DNA of 12,733 nt, taken from NCBI GenBank assembly GCA_027070475.1, contig JALXDT010000283.1, forward strand, positions 1-12,733, in the 5' to 3' direction. Below are positions 7,206-12,733 of this stretch, one piece after another (position 1 is the stretch's first letter; every line of letters starts with the position of its first letter). The notes under the pieces were generated by a model. That model did not search any database. It worked only from the letters and a program-made list of their open reading frames with translations, and was not told where the DNA came from. Source of the DNA: Candidatus Aminicenantota bacterium (GTDB lineage Bacteria; Acidobacteriota; Aminicenantia; JAMOAD01). The position numbers were made by a program, and so were the translations under genes.

Positions 7206-8209
7206 TCCAAATCCTTAAACTTAATAAGCTTTCCCTCTTTTATTGTTCTTTTTACTCTCCTATTTAATACTGTATTATAAAACTCAATACCAATTCCATC
7301 GTTTAATGGTCTCTTACCTATAATATTCTCTGCTGTGAGCTTTTCCCCTTTCTCTATTTTTTTCTTTGCATAAATTCCTCTTCTTGCCACATTTACAGCA
7401 TCTTTCTCTCTCTTAACAATAGTTTGCTTAAAGCCGTTTCCAAATGATTTTTCCACTTCTCTTATTTCAGTAACCATTTTTTTAAAATCATCTTTATTCA
7501 AAGACATCTTTTGATCAGGTCCGGGAAGATTGTTGTCCAGCGTAAAGTGCTTTTCAACAATTTTTGCTCCCAATGAAACAGCAGCGATAGTCATATGCCA
7601 TCCTTTTGTGTGATCAGAAAAACCAATTTCATAAGGAAAAGCGGTTTTCAATGTTTTTATAAAATTGAGATTTATCTCTTCAGGTTTCGGGGGATATAGT
7701 GAAACACAATGTAAGATTGAAATATTTTTGTTTTTTTCCTCTTCAATCCACTTTACAGCCCTTGAAATCTCATCAAATGTTGAAAATCCTGTTGAAATAA
7801 TTACAGGTTTTTTCGTTTTAGCAATCTTTTTTATTAAAGGAAAATTTGTAATATCAAGGGATGCTATTTTATAAAGAGGCATATTTATTTTCCTTGAAAT
7901 TTCAAAGGAAATATCATCAAAAACACTTGCAAAAAATAAAATTCCTTTCCTATCTGCAAACTCTTTTAATTCTATCCACTCCTTTTCTCCAAACTCCAGA
8001 GATCTCATAAGATTATAGATGTCAGATTCTGTGTGTTCAAACCCTTTGTGTTTTATGGAATAAAAGCTCTCTGTATGAAAAATCTGAAATTTCACGGCAT
8101 CTGCTCCCGCTTCTTTTGCCGCATCCACTAACTCTTTTGCCAAACTTAAATCACCATTATGATTAATTCCCGCTTCCGCTATAATAAAAACACCTTTCTT
8201 ATTTATCAC
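7202..8209 (-). CDS. neuB: NeuB-family N-acylneuraminate / legionaminate synthase
   Basis: A 335-residue synthase that condenses phosphoenolpyruvate with a six-carbon amino sugar to give a nonulosonic acid (sialic, legionaminic or pseudaminic). The TIM barrel begins IIAEAGINHNGDLSLAKEL and continues with DAVKFQIF near 37-44, KIASLDITN at 114-122, IISTGFST at 137-144, and CVSLYPP at 168-174. Expected metal ligands are His200 (GFSDHT) and His221 (EKHFTLD). A C-terminal antifreeze-like SAF domain spans about 275-335, with ARRGIYA and KRPLNDGIG. The usual PGPDH motif reads PGPDQ (Gln233). The start is GTG at 8209, with AAGGAG 8 bases before it, 12 bases after the preceding gene. NeuAc, legionaminate and pseudaminate substrates cannot be separated by eye; the PtmE-like neighbour favours legionaminate. 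Confidence 0.92.
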   Translation of the reverse strand: MINKKGVFIIAEAGINHNGDLSLAKELVDAAKEAGADAVKFQIFHTESFYSIKHKGFEHTESDIYNLMRSLEFGEKEWIELKEFADRKGILFFASVFDDISFEISRKINMPLYKIASLDITNFPLIKKIAKTKKPVIISTGFSTFDEISRAVKWIEEEKNKNISILHCVSLYPPKPEEINLNFIKTLKTAFPYEIGFSDHTKGWHMTIAAVSLGAKIVEKHFTLDNNLPGPDQKMSLNKDDFKKMVTEIREVEKSFGNGFKQTIVKREKDAVNVARRGIYAKKKIEKGEKLTAENIIGKRPLNDGIGIEFYNTVLNRRVKRTIKEGKLIKFKDLE

Positions 8210-8221
8210 ACTATTTTCTCC

Positions 8222-8776
8222 TTAAAATCTTACAACAATACCCGCGTCAGTTGAAAATCCTCCCAACTTGATTATAGTCTCTTCTCCTTCATCATTTTTA
8301 AAAGAATAATCCGCCTTTGTGTAACCAAATTCAAAGGAGAAACTAACAGGGGAAATAATTGGGATTCTCAGGCCTCCCCCAAAATAGGTTCCCCCAGTGG
8401 AATCTTTATAATCCGAAATATCTGTTTTTTCCTGAAATCTCATATTCAAAAGTCCGGCCTTTATAAAAAATCTATTTCCGAATTTAATACCATAAAAAAT
8501 CGGATTCATCTCAATATAGGTTTCCTCTTTGAAATAAGTAGTTCTACCATATTGAGATTGATGAGATAGTTTCAGAAAAAAGCCAAGACTTCTAAAAACA
8601 TTAATATTAAGCTCTCCTCCATATCTCAAAAAGTTTATTCCGTAAATCTCTTTTATATTTTCATCTGATATCCATTGATTCCCTGCAAAAATAACAACAG
8701 AGCCTCTTTCCGCATAAACAAGATTTAGGAAAAATATTAATGATATAAGTAATAGTAATATCCTTTTATTTTTCAT
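8222..8776 (-). CDS. Secreted small outer-membrane beta-barrel candidate
   Basis: A 184-residue protein of unrecognised family. It has a clean Sec signal peptide: a positive start MKNKR, a hydrophobic core to about residue 19, and a cleavage site after VYA at residue 22. The mature part alternates polar and hydrophobic residues in about eight strand-like segments rich in aromatic residues and Gly (for example GGTYFGGGLRIPI near 128-140 and FSFEFGYTKADYSF near 145-158), ending in VVRF. A terminal Phe after such strands is the usual signal for BAM-mediated insertion, so an eight-stranded OmpX/OmpA-like barrel is the best guess. The ATG at 8776 overlaps the upstream stop (ATGA), with GGAGG four bases before it. 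The neuB-like gene follows after 12 bases. Confidence 0.78.
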   Translation of the reverse strand: MKNKRILLLLISLIFFLNLVYAERGSVVIFAGNQWISDENIKEIYGINFLRYGGELNINVFRSLGFFLKLSHQSQYGRTTYFKEETYIEMNPIFYGIKFGNRFFIKAGLLNMRFQEKTDISDYKDSTGGTYFGGGLRIPIISPVSFSFEFGYTKADYSFKNDEGEETIIKLGGFSTDAGIVVRF

Positions 8777-9114
8777 TTTCCCTCCAAATTAAAAACAAAA
8801 CTTTTAAGAGAATCTACTTTAAAACTAACAAAATTAAGAGATTTTAATAATCCCTCCCTTAATAGTCTGTATATTACAAGCGTTTGCTTCTCTTCATCCA
8901 AATCCTTTATATTTCTTCTCATTTTATCTTCCGAAAGTTCTCTTTGATTAAGAATAAAGTCTTCCACAGTTTTTCTTTTTTCACTCAATTTTAAAGCAAG
9001 TTCACTATCATTCTCTTTTATGATTTTAACAATATTTTTAACCCGCTTTTCTCCAAAAATAGATGATAAATAAATAAAATAAAGGTCCAAAACCTGTTCC
9101 GGTTCAATCTTCAT
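8773..9114 (-). CDS. Small charged helical protein of unknown function
   Basis: I do not recognise this protein. It has 113 residues from the ATG at 9114, is rich in Lys, Glu and Leu, and looks wholly helical, with hydrophobic helices near LDLYFIYLSSIFG and VIYRLLREGLLKSL separated by a charged Lys/Glu/Arg stretch. No signal peptide, cysteine cluster or known motif is visible. The frame could begin nine codons earlier at a TTG (9141) inside metG, but neither start has a good Shine-Dalgarno sequence, and the ATG lies only five bases after the metG stop, which suits coupled re-initiation. Its own stop overlaps the start of the barrel gene (ATGA). That tight link suggests joint expression with the envelope protein, but gives no function. 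Confidence 0.65.
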   Translation of the reverse strand: MKIEPEQVLDLYFIYLSSIFGEKRVKNIVKIIKENDSELALKLSEKRKTVEDFILNQRELSEDKMRRNIKDLDEEKQTLVIYRLLREGLLKSLNFVSFKVDSLKSFVFNLEGK

Positions 9115-9119
9115 CTTTA

Positions 9120-11036
9120 TCAGGTCATTGGAGAACCGCAAGGAACATCATCGGGAAGGAATGGTATAACAGGTTTTCCGTTAATATTTGCCGCTAAAAG
9201 CATACCATTTGATAAAAAGCCTCTTAGTTTTTTAGGTTCAAGGTTCTTAACAACAATTATTTTTTTGTTAATTAATTCTTCTGGTTTGTAGTATTGCTTA
9301 ATTCCTGCTAAAATCTCTCTCTTTTCTTCACCTATATCAATTTTTAGTCTATAAAGTTTATCAGCTCCCTCTATCTCAATAACTTCAAGGATTTTAGCTA
9401 CAACCATTTCAACTTTCTTAAAATCTTCAAACTTTATATACTTTCTTTCTTCAGTAATTTTCTCCTTCTCTTCACCCATTTTTTTATCCTCCTCTTTATT
9501 TTCTTTGAAAAATTCATCTTTATCAACCCTTGGAAATAGCTGAGGTAATTCTCCAAGTTTTATATCGGTATCCACAGAGCTAAAATTAAATTTAAACTCC
9601 CTTTCAGGAATTTCTTTGATTCCTATAGCTTTCAATACCTTTGCTGAAGCATCGGGCATTATAGGATAAACAAGATAGAAAACACCTCTTATGGATTGTA
9701 TGAGGGAGAGTAAAATTTTAGAAACTTCTTCAGTCTTTCCCTCTTTATTAAGTTTCCAGGGTTCCTTTTCCACAATAAATCTGTTTAAATCTCCCACGAA
9801 CCCCCATAATCTTTCAAGAGCTCTATTTATCTGATATTTATTAAAATAATCTACATACTCTTTTCTTAATGATTCATATTCCTTTTCCAGATAAAGCTTT
9901 CCTTTATAAGCAGGAATTTTGGAGGAAAAATATTTCTTTGCCATTCCCCAAACCCTGTTAACAAGATTTCCAAGATCATTTGCAAGATCAGAATTTACTC
10001 GGTGGATAAAACCTTCATGGGAAAAATTACCGTCTATTCCTATTGGAATTTCTCTTAAAACAAAATATCTTAATGCATCCGCTCCGAAATTATGAATTAA
10101 AAGATATGGATCAAGAACATTTCCGATTGATTTTGACATTTTTTTCTTATCTTTAAGCCACCAACCATGAGCTATAATCTTCTTGGGAAGCTCAAGGCCT
10201 GCTGCCATAAGAAAGGCAGGCCAATACACCGCATGAAATCTTAAAATATCTTTTCCAATCAAATGAACATCTGCAGGCCACCATTTTTTAAACTTTTTTT
10301 CATCTGTTCCATAGCCGACACCGGTAATATAATTATGCAGAGCATCGAACCAAACATATATTGTCTGCTCCGGATCAGAAGGAACTTTTATCCCCCATTT
10401 CACAGTTGACCTTGTTATACTAAGATCCTTAAGCCCTCCCTTAACAAAGGAGACAACCTCATTCATCCTTCCTTCAGGGACTACAAATTCAGGATTTTCC
10501 TCATAAAATTTTAAAAGTTTATCCTGATATGAGCTTAATTTAAAAAAATAAACATCCTCTGAGACTTTTTCCGTAGGCCTTCCGCAATCGGGACAGATTT
10601 TCCTTCCCTCAGAATCCTCCTCTGCATCATCGGAGATGTAGTTTTCACAGCTTACACAATACCATCCTGTATAGACTCCTTTATAGATATCACCCTGTTT
10701 TAATAATTTTTCGAAAATCTTCTGGACTCCCTTTTCATGAAAATCCATTGTTGTTCTAATGAAAAAATTATAATCTATATTGAGCTCTCTCCATAGGGTC
10801 TTAAATCTTTCCACCACCTTATCCGCCAGTTCTATCGGGGTGGTATTTTTTTCCTTAGCAGATTTTTCAATTTTTTGCCCATGTTCATCTGTACCAGTAA
10901 GATAAAATACTTCAAATCCCATTATTTTTTTAAACCTGCTTATTGCATCCCCAATAATAGTGGTATAGGAATGCCCTATGTGGGGAACATCATTAACATA
11001 GTATATGGGAGTCGTTATATAATATTTTTTCATCAT
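9120..11036 (-). CDS. metG: Methionyl-tRNA synthetase
   Basis: Class I synthetase charging tRNA-Met, 638 residues. The HIGH signature is at 19-22 (PHIGHSYTT) and KMSKS at 299-303. A zinc knuckle inserted in the catalytic domain uses C127-x2-C130 and C148-x2-C151. WFDALHNYITG and GKDILRFHAVYWPAFL mark the active-site half, and the anticodon-binding helices run from about 350 to 480. After a charged Lys/Glu linker (about 508-535) comes the C-terminal tRNA-binding, dimerisation domain (536-638; KVEMVVAKILE, GADKLYRLKID, NGMLLAA). This is the long dimeric form. The ATG at 11036 overlaps the folE stop (ATGA); AGGAGAGG just upstream is better spaced for the second ATG at 11033, so the protein may start one codon later. 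Confidence 0.98.
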   Translation of the reverse strand: MMKKYYITTPIYYVNDVPHIGHSYTTIIGDAISRFKKIMGFEVFYLTGTDEHGQKIEKSAKEKNTTPIELADKVVERFKTLWRELNIDYNFFIRTTMDFHEKGVQKIFEKLLKQGDIYKGVYTGWYCVSCENYISDDAEEDSEGRKICPDCGRPTEKVSEDVYFFKLSSYQDKLLKFYEENPEFVVPEGRMNEVVSFVKGGLKDLSITRSTVKWGIKVPSDPEQTIYVWFDALHNYITGVGYGTDEKKFKKWWPADVHLIGKDILRFHAVYWPAFLMAAGLELPKKIIAHGWWLKDKKKMSKSIGNVLDPYLLIHNFGADALRYFVLREIPIGIDGNFSHEGFIHRVNSDLANDLGNLVNRVWGMAKKYFSSKIPAYKGKLYLEKEYESLRKEYVDYFNKYQINRALERLWGFVGDLNRFIVEKEPWKLNKEGKTEEVSKILLSLIQSIRGVFYLVYPIMPDASAKVLKAIGIKEIPEREFKFNFSSVDTDIKLGELPQLFPRVDKDEFFKENKEEDKKMGEEKEKITEERKYIKFEDFKKVEMVVAKILEVIEIEGADKLYRLKIDIGEEKREILAGIKQYYKPEELINKKIIVVKNLEPKKLRGFLSNGMLLAANINGKPVIPFLPDDVPCGSPMT

Positions 11037-11620
11037 CCTCTCCTTAATGTGCTTTTAATAAGAGAGAGAGCTTCCTCTCTTGCTTTTATATCTGATCTGA
11101 AAATTCCTCTCACTGCTGAAGTTACAGTCAAAGATTTGGGTTTTTTTATACCCCTCATTGTCATGCACATATGTTCCGCTTCTATCACAACCATTACCCC
11201 ATAAGGTTTAAGATGCTCATAGAGAGTATCAGCAATTTGAGTGGTCAGTCTCTCCTGAAGTTGAAGTCTTTTTGAGAAAGCATCAACAACCCTTGCAATC
11301 TTACTTAAACCCACAATTCTTCCTTTTTTCGGAATATATGCAACATGGGCATATCCTGCAAAAGGCAACATATGATGTTCACACATTGAGTAAAGGGGAA
11401 TATCTTTCACCATAACCATCTCTTCATGGCCTTCTTCTATAAAAGTTTTTAGGTGTTTAGAGGGATTCTGGTACATACCAGCAAAAATTTCTTTAAACAT
11501 TTCCGCCACTCTGTAAGGAGTATCCACCAAGCCCTCTCTTTCAAGATCTTCGCCAAGTCCCTCCAAAATTAACCTAACACCCTTTTTGATAAGCTCCTCG
11601 TCAAACTTTTTCTTTGTCAA
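11033..11620 (-). CDS. folE: GTP cyclohydrolase I
   Basis: Converts GTP to 7,8-dihydroneopterin triphosphate, the first step of folate and also of queuosine synthesis. The 195 residues form a complete FolE domain: REGLVDTPYRVAEMF near 28-42, the zinc and catalytic motif MCEHHMLPF with Cys80 and His83 as ligands and His82 as catalytic residue, GRIVGLSKIARVVD near 100-113, QERLTTQIAD near 122-131, and HMCMTMRG with the third zinc ligand Cys152. This is the zinc-dependent FolE1, not FolE2. The start is TTG at 11620, chosen because AAGGAG lies seven bases upstream and the family N-terminus begins right after it. It follows an 81-base gap with its own candidate promoter. The neighbouring genes do not show whether it serves folate or queuosine. 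Confidence 0.97.
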   Translation of the reverse strand: MTKKKFDEELIKKGVRLILEGLGEDLEREGLVDTPYRVAEMFKEIFAGMYQNPSKHLKTFIEEGHEEMVMVKDIPLYSMCEHHMLPFAGYAHVAYIPKKGRIVGLSKIARVVDAFSKRLQLQERLTTQIADTLYEHLKPYGVMVVIEAEHMCMTMRGIKKPKSLTVTSAVRGIFRSDIKAREEALSLIKSTLRRG

Positions 11621-11646
11621 ATTAAAGCTCCTTCTTTTTGTTATTT

Positions 11647-11675
11647 ATTTTAGCTCATTTACTCCCTTTATGCAA
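11647..11675 (-). promoter_or_regulatory. Candidate promoter for folE
   Basis: On the minus strand TTGCAT (11675-11670, three of six -35 positions) is followed after exactly 17 bases by TAAAAT (11652-11647, five of six -10 positions). The start would be near 11640, leaving about 20 bases of leader that contains the AAGGAG ribosome site at 11633-11628. The -35 box is one arm of an inverted repeat. This is read by eye. Confidence 0.4.
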
Positions 11676-11690
11676 TTAGTCTCTTTGCAT
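11670..11690. repeat. Inverted repeat over the folE -35 box (possible operator)
   Basis: ATGCAA and TTGCAT are perfect 6-base inverted arms separated by 9 bases, centred about 40 bases upstream of the predicted folE transcription start. The size and position suit a dimeric regulator site. The arms are short enough to occur by chance in AT-rich DNA. There is no following T run, so it does not look like a terminator for the upstream flavoprotein gene. Confidence 0.3.
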
Positions 11691-11701
11691 TAAAAACAAT
11701 A

Positions 11702-12283
11702 TTACCACCAGGAATGTTTTTTTATACTGTTTTGAGAAGCAAAAAATATCATGTTTCTTACTATTCTTTTAAGGTACTCATCTGTTTCTTTATCCTCATC
11801 CTTTCCTGAATAATAGGTCATCCCAAAAGGAAGTATAAATAATCCCATGTGAATAAGAGGAACGATTAAATTGGTTATTGCACTTTGGCTACCATCCTCA
11901 GCTGCAGCAGAGATAACTGCAACAGGTTTTCCTTGAATTATTTTATTTCTTGTATTTTCCAAAGAGGTCATTCTCTCAATTAAATTCCACATTAGAGCGG
12001 AAGGAGCATACCAATGAACAGGAGTAGCAAAAATAAGTCCATCTGCCTCCTTCATCATATTTGCAATCTTTTCAAAATCATCACCTAAAGAAAAACATCT
12101 TTGAGGAGTACACTCTTTCAAATCTTTTAATAAACAGGCTTCACATCTTTTTATATTATAATTTTTCAAAAGTATGGATTTAAATTCATGCCTCTCTTTT
12201 AAAAATTCATTCTTTACAAGGTTTAACATTTTTGCATTTAGACCGTTTTCTCTATAAGAGCCATTAATAGCTAAAAACTTCAT
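11702..12283 (-). CDS. Flavodoxin-like iron-sulfur flavoprotein / FMN reductase family
   Basis: A 193-residue flavodoxin-fold oxidoreductase of the NADPH-dependent FMN reductase / Isf group. The FMN phosphate loop is AINGSYRENGLNAKML near 5-20. Four cysteines at 47, 50, 58 and 63 (CEAC then ECTPQRC) lie where Isf-type proteins hold an iron-sulfur cluster, although the spacing (x2, x7, x4) differs from the compact archaeal Isf pattern. ADGLIFATPVHWYAPSALM near 80-98 and GKPVAVISAAAEDGSQ near 118-133 complete the flavin site. It probably binds FMN and perhaps a 4Fe-4S cluster and works in cytoplasmic electron transfer or stress redox chemistry; its partner is unknown. The ATG at 12283 is two bases after the RNase R stop, with AAGGAG eight bases upstream, so the two are coupled. 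Confidence 0.85.
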   Translation of the reverse strand: MKFLAINGSYRENGLNAKMLNLVKNEFLKERHEFKSILLKNYNIKRCEACLLKDLKECTPQRCFSLGDDFEKIANMMKEADGLIFATPVHWYAPSALMWNLIERMTSLENTRNKIIQGKPVAVISAAAEDGSQSAITNLIVPLIHMGLFILPFGMTYYSGKDEDKETDEYLKRIVRNMIFFASQNSIKKHSWW

Positions 12284-12285
12284 TG

Positions 12286-12733
12286 TTACATCTCCTTCTT
12301 CTTTTTTTTCCCTTTTTTCCTCTTCTTTTTACTCTCCTTAGAATTTTTTATAAAATCAACAGGTAGAAAATAGATTTTTTGTCTAAATATATCTACCGAA
12401 GCTATTAGAACTTTTATTCTGTCCCCAATGCTAAGTCCTTTTTTTGTCCTTCTCCCAATTATATTCAATCTTTCCCTGTCCAGCTCATAATAATCATCAC
12501 TTAGTTCATAATAAGGGATTGAACCTTCTACAAAAAACTCCTCGAGTTCAACTATAATTGCAGACTGAGTAAAATTTGTGATTCTTCCATAGAGCTCCTC
12601 TCCTACCTTTTTTTTCATAAATCTTATAATTCTCCACTTTATAAGTTCTTTTTCAGCCTCATCAGCCATTCTCTCAGTTTTTGATGTTTGAGCTCCAATC
12701 TCCTCCAATTCCGACACAGAATAAAAGTTCTTC
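12286..12733 (-). CDS. rnr: Ribonuclease R, C-terminal part (cut by the window edge)
   Basis: This is the 3' end of the gene for RNase R, a 3'-to-5' exoribonuclease degrading structured RNA. The frame stays open to base 12733, so the 5' part, with the RNB catalytic domain, lies outside the window. What remains is the end of the RNB region (SKTERMADEAEKELIKW, family pattern S-x-x-E-R-x-A), then the S1 RNA-binding domain: GEELYGRITNFTQSAIIVEL, EGSIPYYELSDDYYELD, and IGDRIKVLIASVDIFRQKIYF. A Lys-rich tail (KKRKKGKKKKKEM) typical of RNase R closes it. A GTG at 12717 could be mistaken for a start, but conserved sequence continues upstream of it without a stop. The flavoprotein gene follows after two bases. 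Confidence 0.9.
   Translation of the reverse strand, partial: KNFYSVSELEEIGAQTSKTERMADEAEKELIKWRIIRFMKKKVGEELYGRITNFTQSAIIVELEEFFVEGSIPYYELSDDYYELDRERLNIIGRRTKKGLSIGDRIKVLIASVDIFRQKIYFLPVDFIKNSKESKKKRKKGKKKKKEM

Noticed and set aside
9112..9141. TTG at 9141 as start of the small gene after metG
   Set aside because: It lies 22 bases inside metG with no ribosome site; the ATG at 9114, just after the metG stop, is simpler.
10875..11204. Plus-strand open frame of 109 codons across the metG-folE junction
   Set aside because: It is antisense to two certain genes, and no motif or start signal supports it.
11615..11620. TTGACA on the minus strand at the folE start as a promoter -35 box
   Set aside because: A matching -10 and transcription start would fall inside folE, after its start codon; the TTG serves as the start codon with AAGGAG seven bases before it.
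12715..12717. GTG as start of a separate 143-residue S1-domain protein
   Set aside because: The frame continues upstream without a stop to the window edge, and the sequence around it follows the RNase R pattern, so this is an internal codon of a truncated gene.
1..12733. CRISPR arrays, tRNA genes, insertion sequences or long direct repeats
   Set aside because: Nearly all bases are accounted for by coding genes, and I saw no spaced repeats, cloverleaf-like segments or transposase motifs in the short gaps.

Overview
This window comes from an AT-rich bacterium (roughly one third G+C by eye) with short intergenic gaps. It is almost certainly diderm. It encodes an MlaE/MlaF-type lipid transporter, a small protein with a signal peptide and a C-terminal Phe typical of outer-membrane barrels, and a nonulosonic (sialic-type) acid synthase of the kind used for surface glycans. 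I cannot name the phylum from sequence alone. Every region looks like normal chromosomal coding DNA. I see no tRNA, rRNA, CRISPR array, insertion sequence or phage gene, and no gene-free stretch longer than 87 bases.

Left block, plus strand (30-3593). The MlaE permease and MlaF ATPase genes are one base apart and are followed one base later by a radical SAM protein gene. A consensus-like promoter then overlaps the stop codon of the radical SAM gene and drives a predicted zinc metalloprotease of the SprA-related/CJM1_0395 type, possibly as a leaderless transcript. This block ends tail-to-tail, with a 17-base overlap, against the minus-strand block.

Right block, minus strand (12733 down to 3577), in transcription order: the 3' end of ribonuclease R (cut by the window edge), a flavodoxin-like iron-sulfur flavoprotein, GTP cyclohydrolase I (folE), methionyl-tRNA synthetase (metG), a small unknown protein, an outer-membrane barrel candidate, a NeuB-family synthase, a CBS-domain nucleotidyltransferase, an NHL-like beta-propeller protein, endonuclease IV (nfo), an HU-family protein, and a HEAT-like helical repeat protein. 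From folE to nfo the genes are packed with 4-base ATGA/GTGA overlaps or gaps of about a dozen bases or fewer, so they probably form one translationally coupled transcription unit. Candidate promoters sit in the only two real gaps, before folE (with an inverted repeat over the -35 box) and before the HU gene.

The most interesting part is the coupled chain barrel - NeuB - CBS-nucleotidyltransferase - propeller - nfo. The two sugar genes match two steps of legionaminic-type acid biosynthesis (a PtmE-like sugar-1-phosphate nucleotidyltransferase and a NeuB/LegI-like condensing enzyme). They stand among housekeeping genes without the rest of the pathway, and an unrecognised propeller protein is locked between them and a DNA repair enzyme. 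No clearly new defence or mobile system is visible.
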